A stretch of DNA of 64,000 nt from Streptomyces taklimakanensis (GTDB lineage Bacteria > Actinomycetota > Actinomycetes > Streptomycetales > Streptomycetaceae). Below, piece after piece: positions 7,607 through 18,157 of this stretch (position 1 is the first letter of the stretch; each line of letters starts with the position of its first letter). The position numbers were made by a program, and so were the translations under genes. The notes beneath the pieces were generated by a model. It was not told where the DNA came from, ran no database searches, and saw nothing but the letters and a program-made list of their open reading frames with translations. Where the stretch lies: NCBI RefSeq assembly GCF_009709575.1, contig NZ_WIXO01000001.1, forward strand, positions 1,426,001 through 1,490,000, in the 5' to 3' direction.

Positions 7607-10600
7607 GCGGGCTGCCGGGCCCGGGTGGGCCGGGGGGCTCGGGGGTCGGGGACCGGGGCCCGTCCAGGCGGCTGGTGCTGGGCGCGGGGACGGTGGTGGC
7701 GGGGTTGGCCGCGGCGGTCGGTCCGGGACTGTCGGGGGCCGGCGGTGGCGCGACGGCGGCGCCCCGGCCCTTCGCCACCGGCCCGGCCGCGGCGGCGCTG
7801 AACCGGTTGCTGCCGGACCACGCCGGACAGTTCCGACTGGTGCCGCTCGCGGTGCGCGACGGCGTGGAGCGCTTCTCGGTCTCGGGGACGGCGGGGCGGA
7901 TCGAGGTGGCCGGGACGAGTCCGGCGGTGCTGCTCACCGGAGTCCACTGGTACCTGAAGGAGGTCTGCTCCGCGCACGTCTCCTGGGCGGGGAGCAACCT
8001 GGCGCTGCCCGCGACGCTGCCCGCGCCCGCGCGCCCCCTGGAGCGCTCCACCACCCTGTCCAACCGGTTCGCCCTCAACGACACCAACGACGGCTACACC
8101 AACCCGTACGCCGACTGGGCGTACTGGGAGCGCCTGATCGACGTCCTCGCCCTGAACGGCTGCAACCAGGTCCTGGTCATCGCCGGGCAGGAGGCCGTCC
8201 TCCACCGGATGCTGACGGACTTCGGCTACTCGGACGCCGAGGCGCGTCGTTGGCTGCCCGCGCCCTCCCACCAGCCGTGGTGGCACCTGCAGAACCTCAG
8301 CGGCTACGGCGGCCCGCCCAGCCGGGAGCTGATCGAGGCGCGGGTGGAGCTGGGCCGCCGCATCACCGACCGGCTGCGGGAGCTGGGCATGAGCCCGGTG
8401 CTGCCCGGCTACTACGGTTCGGTGCCGCGCGACTTCGCCTCGCGCGTCCCCGGCGCCCGCACCGTCCCCCAGGGCACCTGGCACGGGTTCGAACGGCCCG
8501 ACTGGCTGGACCCGCGCACCGACGTCTTCGCCGAGGCGGCCGCCTCCTTCTACCGGCACCAGGGGGAGCTGTTCGGCCCGGCGTCGCACGTCAAGATGGA
8601 CCTGCTGCACGAGGGCGGGAGAGCGGGCGACGTGCCGGTGGCGGACGCGGCGCGGGGTGTGGAGGCCGCCCTGCGGCGGGCCCTTCCGGAGGCGGTGTGG
8701 GTGATCCTGGGCTGGCAGGACAACCCGCGGCGCGAGCTGGTGAACGCCGTGGACAAGCGGCGCATGCTCATCGTCGACGGGATCTCCGAGCGCGTCGAGA
8801 CCGTCTTCGACCGCGAGGCGGACTGGAACGGCACCCCCTACTGCTTCGGCGCGATCCCCAACTTCGGCGGGCGCACCCTGCTGGGCGCCAAGACCCAGGT
8901 GTGGAACGAGCGCTTCCACGCCTGGCGCGACAAGCCGGGCAGCGCCCTGGTGGGGACGGCGTACCTGCCGGAGGCGGCCGACCGCGACCCGGCCGCGTTC
9001 GACTTCTTCTCCGAGCTGGCCTGGCGCGAGGAGCCGGTGGACCTGCCGGCCTGGTTCGAGCGGTACGCGACGTACCGCTACGGCGGCCCGGACACCGGGG
9101 CGCGCAACGCCTGGCGAGCGCTGCACGACACCGCCTACCGGCACCGGGCCCACCTGTACGGCTTCGCCCACGACAGCCTCTTCGCCGCCCGTCCCGACCT
9201 GGCCGCCACCCGGGCCGGGCAGTACGGCCCCACCGAGCCGGTCTACGATCCCGCGCGTTTCGACGCGGCGCTGGAGGGGCTGCTGGCGGTGGAGGCGCCT
9301 CGGCGCGGGAGCGACGCCTACCGTCACGACCTGGTGGACGTCGCCCGGCAGGCACTGGCCAACCGCAGCCGGCTGCTGCTGCCGCAGTTGCGGGCCGCCT
9401 ACGGCAGCGGCGACCTGGCCGGGTTCCGCGAGTTGTCGGCGCTGTGGCTGCGGCTGATGACGCTCGCCGACGAACTGGCCGGCACCCACCGGCTGTTCCT
9501 GCTGGGCCCGTGGACGGCGGCGGCCCGCCGCGCGGGCGCCTCGCCGGAGGAGGCGGCGGAGCTGGAGCGCACCGCCCGGGCGCTGCTGACGGTGTGGGAC
9601 GGGCGGGCCACTTCCGACGCGGGGAAGCTGCACGACTACGCCAACCGCGACTGGCACGGGCTGATCGGCGACTTCCACCTGCCGCGCTGGCGGAGGTGGT
9701 TGGACGAGCTGGACGCCGCCCTGGCCTCGGGCGGAACGCCCGACCCGGTGGACTGGTACGCGGTGGAGGAGCCGTGGACGCGGGAGCGGAAGGAGTACCC
9801 GCTGCGGCCGGTGGGCGACCCGTACGCCACCGCCGCCCGGGTCCGCGACCTGCTGGCCCGCGCGCCCTACCAGGGGCGGCTGGAGACGGAGACGGAGCCG
9901 GTCTCCCTGGTGCCGGGCGGCCGCGGGACGCTGACCGCGACCTTCGCCAACACCAACGGGCTGCGGGCGGCCGGGCCGGTGGAACTGTCCCTGACCGCCC
10001 CGCCCGGCGCGCGGGCCGAGCCGCAGGGCCCCACCGCCGTCGATCGCGTCCCGCCCGGCGGTCGGACCCGGGTGCGCTGGCGCCTGACCGCGCCGGGCGG
10101 GGCCCTGACGGATCCGCTGCGGGAACTGCCGTACTCGGTCGAGGCGACGTACGGGGTCGAGGGCGGTCGGCGGGTGCGCACGCGGTCGGACGGTTCGCTG
10201 TTCCTGGCCGGGCCGCTGGGGCCGGGGGTGCGCACGGTCTCCACCAACGGCGCGGTGTTCGGGCGGCTGGGCGAGCGGTACGCCGTCCACGGCGGGGGCG
10301 CGGACCTGTGGAAGGGCACCGCCGAGTTCGGCGCCCTGTACCGGCCGGGCGGGCTCGGGGAGCGGGGCACGGTCACCGTGACCGTCACCGCGCAGGACGG
10401 GACCGGTCCATGGGCGCGGGCCGGGATCTTCGTCCGCGACGACCTGTCCCGGGCGGACTCCCCCGGTTTCCTCAACCTGTCGGTGACCCCGGCCAACGGC
10501 GTGGTGCTGTCGTACGACTCCGACGGCGACGGCGCGTTGGACTCCTACCGCCGGATCACCGGGGTGCGGGCCCCGGTGCTGCTGCGGCTGCGGCGCGCGG

Positions 10601-10767
10601 GCGCCGACCACACCGGCGAGCTGTCCGTCGACGGCGGCGCGTCCTGGCGGACGGTGGCGACGGTGCGGGTGCCGGGCACGGCCGGGCGGCAGGACGTCGG
10701 CCTGGGCATGACGGCGGCCGGCGCGACGAGCGGCACGGTGGAGTTCTCCGGGTGGCGGGTGGGCTGA
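7603..10767 (+). CDS. GH89 alpha-N-acetylglucosaminidase (NAGLU family), secreted, with C-terminal accessory domains
   Basis: A 1054-residue exported glycosidase. SRRLVLGAGTVVAGLAAAV near residues 20-38 is a Tat-like signal. Residues about 60-150 match the NAGLU N-terminal domain. The catalytic core contains LNDTNDGYTNPYADWAYWER, HQPWWHLQNLSGYGGP, HVKMDLLHEGG with one candidate catalytic glutamate, PNFGGRTLLGA and YLPEAADRDPAAFDFFSEL, whose glutamate aligns with the second. Human NAGLU has about 740 residues; the extra 300 here form a NEW3/Ig-like segment (about residues 765-860) and a terminal concanavalin-like domain with DSDGDGALDSYR. The enzyme would release terminal alpha-linked GlcNAc. 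GTG at 7603 was chosen for GGGGAG upstream and for the signal peptide; a longer N-terminal frame lacks both. Confidence 0.88.
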   Translation: MSGLPGPGGPGGSGVGDRGPSRRLVLGAGTVVAGLAAAVGPGLSGAGGGATAAPRPFATGPAAAALNRLLPDHAGQFRLVPLAVRDGVERFSVSGTAGRIEVAGTSPAVLLTGVHWYLKEVCSAHVSWAGSNLALPATLPAPARPLERSTTLSNRFALNDTNDGYTNPYADWAYWERLIDVLALNGCNQVLVIAGQEAVLHRMLTDFGYSDAEARRWLPAPSHQPWWHLQNLSGYGGPPSRELIEARVELGRRITDRLRELGMSPVLPGYYGSVPRDFASRVPGARTVPQGTWHGFERPDWLDPRTDVFAEAAASFYRHQGELFGPASHVKMDLLHEGGRAGDVPVADAARGVEAALRRALPEAVWVILGWQDNPRRELVNAVDKRRMLIVDGISERVETVFDREADWNGTPYCFGAIPNFGGRTLLGAKTQVWNERFHAWRDKPGSALVGTAYLPEAADRDPAAFDFFSELAWREEPVDLPAWFERYATYRYGGPDTGARNAWRALHDTAYRHRAHLYGFAHDSLFAARPDLAATRAGQYGPTEPVYDPARFDAALEGLLAVEAPRRGSDAYRHDLVDVARQALANRSRLLLPQLRAAYGSGDLAGFRELSALWLRLMTLADELAGTHRLFLLGPWTAAARRAGASPEEAAELERTARALLTVWDGRATSDAGKLHDYANRDWHGLIGDFHLPRWRRWLDELDAALASGGTPDPVDWYAVEEPWTRERKEYPLRPVGDPYATAARVRDLLARAPYQGRLETETEPVSLVPGGRGTLTATFANTNGLRAAGPVELSLTAPPGARAEPQGPTAVDRVPPGGRTRVRWRLTAPGGALTDPLRELPYSVEATYGVEGGRRVRTRSDGSLFLAGPLGPGVRTVSTNGAVFGRLGERYAVHGGGADLWKGTAEFGALYRPGGLGERGTVTVTVTAQDGTGPWARAGIFVRDDLSRADSPGFLNLSVTPANGVVLSYDSDGDGALDSYRRITGVRAPVLLRLRRAGADHTGELSVDGGASWRTVATVRVPGTAGRQDVGLGMTAAGATSGTVEFSGWRVG

Positions 10768-10799
10768 CCCGCCGCCCGGCCCCCTCGCCCGGCCTCCCG

Positions 10800-10829
10800 C
10801 CGTCCGGCGCGGGACCCCGCGCCGGACGG
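10800..10829. terminator. Terminator hairpin after GH89 gene
   Basis: Perfect 13-bp arms (10800-10812 and 10817-10829) with a 4-nt loop, 33 nt after the GH89 stop and just before the -10 box of the TetR gene. Confidence 0.7.
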
Positions 10830-10836
10830 CCCTCGC

Positions 10837-10842
10837 TAGGGT
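10837..10842 (+). promoter_or_regulatory. -10 box TAGGGT, leaderless TetR gene
   Basis: TAGGGT followed by 6 nt and then the ATG, so the transcript probably begins at or next to the start codon. No Shine-Dalgarno sequence is present, consistent with leaderless translation. Confidence 0.55.
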
Positions 10843-10848
10843 GTTCCC

Positions 10849-11628
10849 ATGACCACCGGGGTACGCCGCAGGATGGGTGTCGAGGAACGTCGACAGCAAC
10901 TCATCGACGTCGCGCTGGCGTTATTCAGCGACCGTCCTCCCGAGGACGTCTCGATCGACGACATAGCCACCGCGGCCGGAATCTCGCGGCCGCTGGTCTA
11001 CCACTACTTCCCGGGCAAGTACAGCCTGTACGAGGCGGCCGTGCGGAAGGCCGCGGACGAGCTGTCGGCCCGTTTCGTCGTCCCGCCCGAGGGTCCCTTC
11101 AGCAGCCGGCTGCTGAAGGTGATGGGTCGCTACTTCGACTTCGTCGAGGAGCACGCCTCCGGTTTCTCGGCCCTGTTGCGCGGCGGTTCGCAGCGCGGCC
11201 GGGCCGTCGTCGAGGAGGTGCGGCGGGCGGCGTACGGCCGGCTCCTGACGCATCTGGGGGCGACCTCTCCGGGACCGCGTCTGGCCCTGGTCGTCCGCTC
11301 CTGGATCGGTGTCGCCGAGACGACGGCGCTGGCCTGGCTGGCGGACCGCTCGGTGCCGCGCCGGGAGCTGGAACTGCGGCTCGTCCAGGAACTGTTGGCG
11401 CTGGCGGCGGTGTCGGCCGCCTACGACGAGGAGACCGCCCGGGTGTTGGGGCGCGTCCTCGCCCTGGAGCCCTCGGACGGGCCGTTCGGGGAGCTGGTGC
11501 GGCGGCTGCCGGCCCTGGTGCCCGACGGCTCGGACGGTACCGGCGGCGGCCGGTTCCCCGGCGACGCGTCCGGCGGTGACGGCGCGCCCGGTGGTCACGG
11601 TCCCACCGGGCCGGCGGCACTGTCGTAG
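10849..11628 (+). CDS. TetR/AcrR family transcriptional regulator
   Basis: A 259-residue repressor-type protein. The N-terminal helix-turn-helix spans about residues 10-55: RRQQLIDVALALFSD, then IDDIATAAGISRPLVYHYFP with the family's typical YHYF ending of the recognition helix. The C-terminal part is an all-helical ligand domain with a tail rich in G, P and D. No obvious partner gene is divergent from it; the neighbours on the same strand are the GH89 gene (separated by a terminator) and a DUF4253 gene, so its target cannot be read from context. Start supported by the TAGGGT-N6-ATG leaderless pattern. Confidence 0.9.
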   Translation: MTTGVRRRMGVEERRQQLIDVALALFSDRPPEDVSIDDIATAAGISRPLVYHYFPGKYSLYEAAVRKAADELSARFVVPPEGPFSSRLLKVMGRYFDFVEEHASGFSALLRGGSQRGRAVVEEVRRAAYGRLLTHLGATSPGPRLALVVRSWIGVAETTALAWLADRSVPRRELELRLVQELLALAAVSAAYDEETARVLGRVLALEPSDGPFGELVRRLPALVPDGSDGTGGGRFPGDASGGDGAPGGHGPTGPAALS

Positions 11629-11636
11629 CCGGCCGG

Positions 11637-11642
11637 TACCGT
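11637..11642 (+). promoter_or_regulatory. -10 box TACCGT deciding the DUF4253 start
   Basis: TACCGT followed by 6 nt and GTG at 11649. This spacing matches the leaderless genes elsewhere in the window and favours GTG 11649 over the in-frame ATG at 11673. Confidence 0.5.
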
Positions 11643-11648
11643 CGACGC

Positions 11649-12500
11649 GTGGCCTGTGACACGCGAAGCCGAATGCCGGATCTGCGCTCGCTCGTGGCCT
11701 CGGCGGATCTGCCGCCGGGCACGCTGATCGACCGAACGGTGCTGGGCCGGGTCGCCGAGCCGCTGCTGTGGCGCGCGGACGGGCCCGCCGAGCCGGCGGG
11801 CTGGGAGCGGCTGCCGGCCGGGCCGCCCGGCACCGGGCCGCACCCCGTGCTGCTGGGCCGGGACTCCCGCGGCGTCGCCGTGGAGGACGACCTGCTCCCC
11901 GGTGGGGCGGACGGGCGCGGCCGCGGCCGCGGGGACGGTTCCGCGGCCGGCGGCGGGGCACCGGACGCGTTCGCCGTGCTGGCCGCCCGGTGGTCACAGC
12001 AGGCCGCGCGGGAGCCGGACGGCGGTGCCGTGCTGCGCCCGTACGGCCGGCGGTGGCCCGGCCCCGCCCGCCCCGCCGGCCGGTCCGCGGCGGAGCCCCG
12101 CCGCCCCGACGCGGTGGCGGTCTCGGTGGCCCGGTCCCTGCTGACGCGCGGCCTCCTGCGGGAGCCGCGACTCGCCCTGGTCCCGGTGCGGCACAGCTCC
12201 GGGATACCGGCGGCGATCGGCTGGACGGGCGCCCTGGCGCACGAGGCGGACACCGCGCCCCACCACACCGTGCTGCGCTCCTGGGAGGAGCGGTTCGGGA
12301 CGCGGGTGGTGGCGCTGGAGCCGGACGCGCTGCACCTGTCGGTGCCGTCGCCGCCGCGCGACGTGGAGGAGGCGCTGCCGCAGGCCGCCGAGCACTACGC
12401 CTTCTGCCCCTCCGTGGTGCGGCAGGGCGCGGGGACGCTGGCGCGTTACGCGGAGAAGTGGCTGGTGGGGCGGGACCTGTGGTCGTTCTGGTGGGACTGA
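11649..12500 (+). CDS. DUF4253 domain protein
   Basis: A 283-residue cytoplasmic protein of unknown function. The C-terminal 110 residues match DUF4253: LLREPRLALVPVRHSSGIPA, VLRSWEERFGTRVVALEPD, HYAFCPSVV and the ending WLVGRDLWSFWWD. The N-terminal half is variable and rich in G, R and P, including a low-complexity GADGRGRGRGDG insert near residue 88. DUF4253 proteins are widespread in actinomycetes with no assigned biochemical role. It follows the TetR gene by 20 nt but appears to have its own -10 box. A long hairpin after the stop separates it from the convergent pullulanase gene. Confidence 0.83.
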   Translation: MACDTRSRMPDLRSLVASADLPPGTLIDRTVLGRVAEPLLWRADGPAEPAGWERLPAGPPGTGPHPVLLGRDSRGVAVEDDLLPGGADGRGRGRGDGSAAGGGAPDAFAVLAARWSQQAAREPDGGAVLRPYGRRWPGPARPAGRSAAEPRRPDAVAVSVARSLLTRGLLREPRLALVPVRHSSGIPAAIGWTGALAHEADTAPHHTVLRSWEERFGTRVVALEPDALHLSVPSPPRDVEEALPQAAEHYAFCPSVVRQGAGTLARYAEKWLVGRDLWSFWWD

Positions 12501-12503
12501 GCC

Positions 12504-12562
12504 GGAGACGGGGAGGGGCACGGCCGCCGGACGCCCCGGTGGCCGTGCCCCTCCCCGTCTCC
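12504..12562. terminator. Bidirectional terminator between DUF4253 and pullulanase genes
   Basis: Perfect 22-bp arms (12504-12525 and 12541-12562) with a 15-nt loop, between two converging genes. It is among the strongest hairpins in the window. Confidence 0.8.
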
Positions 12563-12573
12563 CGTCGGGGTGC

Positions 12574-15500
12574 CTACCGCGCGGCGAACACCGCCACCGT
12601 GCGGGCCGGGACGGTGAAGGTGCCCCGGTCCGCGTCGAAGGTCGCGGTCCTCACCACCGGGTCCGAGCCGGACGCCTGCGCCGGGTGCAGGGCGTAGGAG
12701 CCGCCCGCGAGCGAGGGGACGGTCTGCGTCCGCCGCTCGGGGGTGGCGTTGAAGACGACCACGAGGTCGTCGCCGCCGTCCTTCAGCCGCATGGTGATCA
12801 CGCCCGGGGTCTCGTCCTTCCCCGACAGCGGGAAGGACAGGGCCCGCTGGACGTCGGCCGCCGTGGCCTGGCCGAAGACCCCCTCGGTGGAGCGGATCGA
12901 CAGCAGGTCGCGGTAGGCGGCGGAGGCGCCCTCGATCTCCGCGCAGGACGGCGTGAGGTCGGCGGCGGTCAGCAGCGGCCGGGCGTACGGCCACTTGTCC
13001 CGGTTGTCCCAGGCCGGAGGCAGACCGCGGCCGAAGCCGTTGCCGGCCTCGCAGTTCCAGTGGATGGCGTTGTACCAGTCGCCGGAGTCGTAGGAGTTGC
13101 GGTCCAGCGACTTCGACCGCAGCAGGTCGGTGCCCGCCTGGCTGAGCACCGGCCCCTGCGAGAGGGCCGCGGTGGCCATGGCGACCACCTGCATCCGGGC
13201 GCGGTCGGCGGCCGGGGTGTCCTTGGGCAGCTTGAACGCCAGGGCGTCGTAGAGGGTCTCGTTGTCGTGGGCGTCGGCGTAGGCGAGCGCGTCGCCGGGC
13301 GCGTCGGCGTATCCGGCCGGTGAGCCGTTGTAGTCGACCTGCGAGCCCTTGACCCGTCGCCCGGAGGTGTCGGTGAAGGTGTAGTCGGCGAGGTTTCCGG
13401 ACAGTCCGACCTTGATCAGGTCCTGTTGGCGCAGCAGCCGCCGGCGCTGCTCGGCACGGTCGCCGTTGGCGTCCGAGGAGTTGGGATCGGTGTACAGACC
13501 GCTGGCGAAGCCCTGGACGCCGGGGTCGGCGTCGAAGGGACCGCCGCCGCGCACCGCGTCGCGGGCCCGGTCGGAGAAGGTGGCGATGCCGGTGCCGGCC
13601 ATGTTCTCCTGCGTGGCCTGGACGAAGCGGGCGTCGTCCGCGACCTCGCCGAAGTTCCAGCCCTCGCCGTACAGGACGATGTTCTTCCCGTCGACCCCGT
13701 CCTTCTCCACGGTGAGGGCGTCCAGCGCCTTCCGGACGGCGAGGATGTTCTCCTTGGGGTGGTGGCCCATCAGGTCGAAGCGGAAGCCGTCCACCTTGTA
13801 GTGCTTGGCCCAGGCGACGACGGAGTCCACCGTGAGCTTGCCCATCATGGTGTTCTCGGGCGCGGTGTTGGCGCAGCAGGTGGAGGTGGCGACGGTGCCG
13901 TCCGCCAGCAGCCGGTGGTAGTAGCCGGGCACGATCCTGTCCAGGACGGACTTGTCGTCCTGCCCGGCGGCCATGGTGTGGTTGTAGACCACGTCCAGGA
14001 CGACGCGCAGTCCGGCCTCGTTGAGGCCCTTGACCATCTCCCGGTACTCGACGGTGCGGGCGGTGCCGTTCGGGTCGGTGGCGTACGAGCCCTCGGGCAC
14101 GGTGTAGTGCAGCGGGTCGTAGCCCCAGTTGTAGGCGTCCTTGTCGCGGACCTCGGCCACGCACTCCTGCTGCTTCTCGGAGTCGGCGGGCAGGGCCGCC
14201 AGGTCGCAGTCGGGCTCGGCGCGGTCGGCGGCCCGCTCGGGGATGGAGGCGATGTCGAAGGAGGGCAGCAGGTGGACGTGGGTGGTGCCCGCCTCCGCCA
14301 GCTCCCTCAGGTGTTCCATACCGGCCGAGGAGCGCTCGGTGAAGGCCAGGTAGCCGCCCCGGTGCTTCCGGCGCACCGTGGGGTCGGCGACGGAGAAGTC
14401 ACGGATGTGCAGCTCCTGGATCTGCGCGTTCCGCAGCGGTACCGCCTCCGGCTTCCGCAGCTCCTCCCAGCCCTTCGGGGCGAGCTCGGGGTCGGCCGGG
14501 TCCACCACCAGGCTCCGCCGCGAGTCGGTGGTCAGTGCGGTGGAGTACGGGTCGGTGACCTTGTTGGTGACCGTCTTCCCCACCGAGGGGGCCCAGACGG
14601 TGACGTGGTAGCGGTAGGGCTTGCCCCGCCAGCTCCGGTTGCCCTTCGCGCTCCAGACGCCGGTGGCGTCGTCGCGCCGCATCCGCACGGTGCGGCCGTC
14701 GAGTTCGAGGGCGACCTTGTGCGCGGTGGGCGCCCACACCGAGAGGGTGGGGCGGCCCTTGCGGTCGAAGACCGGGCCGAGGTCGGCCTCGGCGGCCTCC
14801 GTGCCGTAGACGTCGTCGAGGACGCCGGCGATCTGCACCCCGGTGGCGGCCAGCAGCGCGCCCTCGGCGGTGCGCTGGGTGGCGACCAGTTGGCCGCGCA
14901 GGGCGGTGCGCACCCGGTCGCGGTCGCGCGGGTCCACGCGGAAGGCGGCGTACTCCTTCAGGTGCGGGTACTTCCTCCGCTGTTCCTCGGTCAGTCCGCC
15001 GGGGACGGGGTTCAGCCGCAGCCAGTGTCCCTCGTGGGACAGGGCGCCGTCCTCGACCGTGATGGTGCCCCGGGGGTCGTACACGAGCTGCTCGCCGGTG
15101 GCGTCCGTGGCCTTGACCTTCCAGGCGACGGTGTCGCGGTCGATCCACTGCGCCTCGGCCTTGGTCGGGTCCAGGACGGGGGCGCTGCCGGTGGTGGGCA
15201 GCAGGTAGCCGGGGGTGGCCGACAGCTTCCACACCTCGCGGCCGTGGGTGGCGAAGTCCAGCGACTGGTCGGCGTCCTCGTCCTTGGTGTCGCCCTTGTG
15301 GATGATGTAGTTCAGCGACGTGGCCCCCTCGGCCAGCGGCACCTCGAAGGTGACGCCGAAGGAGTCCTTCCCGGTGGGCATCAGCGGCTTCGACCAGTCG
15401 GTGGGCTCGGCGGCGCCGGTCCAGGTGTGCAGGCCCCAGCCGTCGTAGTCGCCGTCCGCGCGGTGGTAGTGGAGAACGGCGGTGTTCTCGCCGGTGTTCT

Positions 15501-17976
15501 CGCCGTCCTGCGGCGGGTGGCCGTCCTCGGGCCGCTCGGTCAGGAGCCCGTCCTCGCCCTGCTCGACCCACACCTCGCCGGTCCTCGTCAGGTCGATGGT
15601 GCGTTCGGGACCGTCGGCGGTGTCCCCCTTGGTGACGGTGAAGCTCAGCTCGGTCGGTCCGTCGGCGACCTCCATCCAGGCGAAGGCGCCGTAGGCGTCG
15701 CGGCCGACGAAGGCGGCGGTCCGCTCGCCGGAGGTCAGCGTCCAGCCGTCGTAGTCGCCGTCCGGGCGGTGGTAGTGGACGACGGCCCAGTCCCGCTCGA
15801 CCGCCGAGGGCCTCTCCTCGGGCGGGGCCTGCCCCGCGGTGGAGGCCGCCAGGTCGCTCGCGGTGCGGCCCGCGGCGTCGACCACGACGGCCTTGTAGCG
15901 CAGCGGCGTTCCGGCCGCCACCTCCTTCCCCAGGTACTGGGTGACCCGGTAGGGGGCATGGTCGGCGGTGCCGAGGGTGTGCCACTTCCCGTCGCCGACC
16001 CGGGCGGCGAAGACGACGCGGTTCAGACCGCCACCGTCCACGTCGGCGGTGATCTCGACGGTGCCGGTGGCGCCCGCGGCGGGGGCCCTCAGCTCGACGG
16101 TGGGCCCGGTGTCCGGGACGGGAAGCGGCCGGGCGGCCTTCAGGACGACGGTGGACAGCGCCGGGACGGTGACGGTCAGCGTGGCGTCGTCGCCGGTGCG
16201 GACCGTGGCGTCGGCGCCGCCGTGGATCGGGCGGAAGGCGGTGTTCGGCGAGTCGGTGGCGAGCTTCACCGTGCGGGCCTCCTCGCCGTTGTTGGCGGCG
16301 ACGAGGTACTCGGTGCGCTGCTCCGCGTCGGTGCGGGAGAAGGCGTAGACGCCGGGGCCGTCGCCCGGCTCGGCGTAGCGCTCGGTCTGGACGCCGTCGC
16401 GCAGGGCGGGGTGTTCGCGGGTCAGCTTCGACAGTGCGGCGATGGACCGGTACAGGGGGTGGTCGGTGTCGTACGCGTCCCGGGCGTGGGTGCGGTCGGT
16501 GCCGATCCGGTCGTTCTTCTCCGCGTCCAGGTAGGCGGGCGTCCGGGAGGCGAAGAGGGTCTGGCGGGCGTCCTGGTCGCCGCCGGCGCCGGTGAAGCCC
16601 TGCTCGTCGCCGTAGTAGATCACCGGGTTGCCCCGGGTGAGGAACATCAGCTCGTTGGCGAGCTTCGCCCGGGCGAGCAGTTCGGCGTCGTCGGCGTCGG
16701 GGTTGTCCTGCCGCAGGAAGGTGCCGATCCGGCCCATGTCGTGGTTGCCGGTGAAGGTGACCTGTTCGTAGGCGTTGGACCGGCCGGTGGTGTAGAGGTG
16801 GTCCTGGGCGAACAGGTCGGACAGCTTGGTCGCCGGTCCGCTCCGGGAGGCGTAGGAGCGGGCCGCCTCCTGGAAGCCGAAGTCGAGGGTGGCGTCGAGC
16901 CCGCCCCGGGTGACGTAGGGCGCCATCCGGGCGGGGTCGGAGCTGTAGACCTCGCCGAACATGAAGAAGTCGTCGCGGCCCCTCTTCGCGGCGTAGGCGT
17001 CCAGCGCCGTGGCCCACTGGGTCCAGAACTCCAGGTTGACGTGTTTGACGGTGTCGATGCGGAAACCGTCGATCCGGAAGTCCCTCACCCACCGCTGGTA
17101 GATCTTCTTCATGCCCTCGACGACCTCGGGGCGCTCGGTCCACAGGTCGTCCAGGCCGTGGAAGTCGCCGTTGAGGGAACTCTCGCCGGCGAAGGTGGAG
17201 TCGCCGCGGTTGTGGTACATCGTCGGGTCGTTGAGCCAGGACGGGACCTTGACGTCCTTCTCGTCCTCGGCGACCACGGGGGTGCGGGGGAAGGACTCGC
17301 GGTCGACCTTCGGGAAGCGCTTCCCCGCCGCGTAGTCGGTGTCGTCGAAGGGCTCGCCGTCCTTGGTGAGGTAGGGGAAGGCGCCCTCGGAGAGGTAGGA
17401 GTAGGACTTCTCCTCGTAGTCCACCACGTCGGCGGTGTGGTTGGTGATGACGTCGAAGAAGACCTTCATGCCCTTGGCGTGGGCCTTGTCGATCAGTTCG
17501 CGCAGTTCGGCGTTGGTGCCGAAGTGCGGGTCGACCCGGGTGAAGTCGGTGATCCAGTAGCCGTGGTAGCCGGCCGAGGCGTTCTCGCCCTCGCCCTGCA
17601 CCGGCTTGTTCTCGAAGATGGGCGCCATCCAGATGGCGGTGGTGCCCAGGCCCTTGATGTAGTCCAGCTTCTCCGTCAGGCCCTTGAGGTCGCCGCCGTG
17701 GTAGAAGCCCTTGTGGGTGGGGTCATGGCCGGTCGTGAGGCGGTCGCCCGTCAGCCCGCCGCGGTCGTTGGAGCGGTCGCCGTTGGCGAAGCGGTCCGGC
17801 AGGACGAAGTAGAACTGCTCGCGCGTCAGGTCGTGCCGGGTGGGTTCGGCGGCCAGTTTCGCGTCGGACGGCGGCGGTGCCGCCTCGGCGGCGGGCGCCG
17901 CCGCGGTGACGAGCGTCGCGAGGACGGCGGCCACGATGCTCGCGGCCGTTCCTCTGCGCGCCAGGGGACCTCTCAC
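12574..17976 (-). CDS. pulA: Secreted amylopullulanase with two GH13 catalytic domains
   Basis: An 1800-residue exported enzyme with a Sec signal (residues 1-32, ending AAEAA). The first GH13 domain (about 50-530) has nucleophile D308 in GFRIDTVKH, acid E342 in FMFGEVY and transition-state aspartate D413 in GNHDMGR, as in alpha-amylases. Two pullulanase-associated starch-binding modules follow, with the repeated motif HYHR-DGDYDGW at about 734 and 836. A CBM48-like domain (about 1075-1145) leads into a second GH13 domain with YNWGYDP, D1401 in GFRFDLMG, E1438 in [10 protein letters not shown] and D1571 in DAHDNETL, the pullulanase pattern. Together these would cut alpha-1,4 and alpha-1,6 bonds of starch. 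GTG at 17976 has GAGGAGAAC upstream. It lies downstream of the amylase gene. Confidence 0.93.
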   Translation of the reverse strand: MRGPLARRGTAASIVAAVLATLVTAAAPAAEAAPPPSDAKLAAEPTRHDLTREQFYFVLPDRFANGDRSNDRGGLTGDRLTTGHDPTHKGFYHGGDLKGLTEKLDYIKGLGTTAIWMAPIFENKPVQGEGENASAGYHGYWITDFTRVDPHFGTNAELRELIDKAHAKGMKVFFDVITNHTADVVDYEEKSYSYLSEGAFPYLTKDGEPFDDTDYAAGKRFPKVDRESFPRTPVVAEDEKDVKVPSWLNDPTMYHNRGDSTFAGESSLNGDFHGLDDLWTERPEVVEGMKKIYQRWVRDFRIDGFRIDTVKHVNLEFWTQWATALDAYAAKRGRDDFFMFGEVYSSDPARMAPYVTRGGLDATLDFGFQEAARSYASRSGPATKLSDLFAQDHLYTTGRSNAYEQVTFTGNHDMGRIGTFLRQDNPDADDAELLARAKLANELMFLTRGNPVIYYGDEQGFTGAGGDQDARQTLFASRTPAYLDAEKNDRIGTDRTHARDAYDTDHPLYRSIAALSKLTREHPALRDGVQTERYAEPGDGPGVYAFSRTDAEQRTEYLVAANNGEEARTVKLATDSPNTAFRPIHGGADATVRTGDDATLTVTVPALSTVVLKAARPLPVPDTGPTVELRAPAAGATGTVEITADVDGGGLNRVVFAARVGDGKWHTLGTADHAPYRVTQYLGKEVAAGTPLRYKAVVVDAAGRTASDLAASTAGQAPPEERPSAVERDWAVVHYHRPDGDYDGWTLTSGERTAAFVGRDAYGAFAWMEVADGPTELSFTVTKGDTADGPERTIDLTRTGEVWVEQGEDGLLTERPEDGHPPQDGENTGENTAVLHYHRADGDYDGWGLHTWTGAAEPTDWSKPLMPTGKDSFGVTFEVPLAEGATSLNYIIHKGDTKDEDADQSLDFATHGREVWKLSATPGYLLPTTGSAPVLDPTKAEAQWIDRDTVAWKVKATDATGEQLVYDPRGTITVEDGALSHEGHWLRLNPVPGGLTEEQRRKYPHLKEYAAFRVDPRDRDRVRTALRGQLVATQRTAEGALLAATGVQIAGVLDDVYGTEAAEADLGPVFDRKGRPTLSVWAPTAHKVALELDGRTVRMRRDDATGVWSAKGNRSWRGKPYRYHVTVWAPSVGKTVTNKVTDPYSTALTTDSRRSLVVDPADPELAPKGWEELRKPEAVPLRNAQIQELHIRDFSVADPTVRRKHRGGYLAFTERSSAGMEHLRELAEAGTTHVHLLPSFDIASIPERAADRAEPDCDLAALPADSEKQQECVAEVRDKDAYNWGYDPLHYTVPEGSYATDPNGTARTVEYREMVKGLNEAGLRVVLDVVYNHTMAAGQDDKSVLDRIVPGYYHRLLADGTVATSTCCANTAPENTMMGKLTVDSVVAWAKHYKVDGFRFDLMGHHPKENILAVRKALDALTVEKDGVDGKNIVLYGEGWNFGEVADDARFVQATQENMAGTGIATFSDRARDAVRGGGPFDADPGVQGFASGLYTDPNSSDANGDRAEQRRRLLRQQDLIKVGLSGNLADYTFTDTSGRRVKGSQVDYNGSPAGYADAPGDALAYADAHDNETLYDALAFKLPKDTPAADRARMQVVAMATAALSQGPVLSQAGTDLLRSKSLDRNSYDSGDWYNAIHWNCEAGNGFGRGLPPAWDNRDKWPYARPLLTAADLTPSCAEIEGASAAYRDLLSIRSTEGVFGQATAADVQRALSFPLSGKDETPGVITMRLKDGGDDLVVVFNATPERRTQTVPSLAGGSYALHPAQASGSDPVVRTATFDADRGTFTVPARTVAVFAAR

Positions 17977-18077
17977 GGGTCGTTCTCCTCGGGTGTGGTG
18001 CGGTGGGTCGGTGCGGGGATGTTCCGGTGCTCGGGAGTTTCGTCGGGGTCCCGCCGGTGCGTGCGGACGGAGGAGGG

Positions 18078-18124
18078 GACCGCCCGGCCCACTGCGGGGA
18101 TCACGGGTACGGGGCCGGGCGGTC
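18078..18124. terminator. Terminator hairpin after alpha-amylase gene
   Basis: Perfect 13-bp arms (18078-18090 and 18112-18124) with a 21-nt loop in the 181-bp gap between amylase and pullulanase genes on the minus strand. I see no MalR-type TTGC repeats in this gap, so pullulanase may depend on partial readthrough or another promoter. Confidence 0.55.
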
Positions 18125-18157
18125 GGTCCTGCGGTGCGCCGTCGGGCGTCGGGACGG

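Noticed and set aside
7459..10899. A 1146-codon open frame on the minus strand opposite GH89
   Set aside because: Antisense to a well-supported hydrolase and full of low-complexity R/P/Q/V sequence; no start with a ribosome site and no family match.
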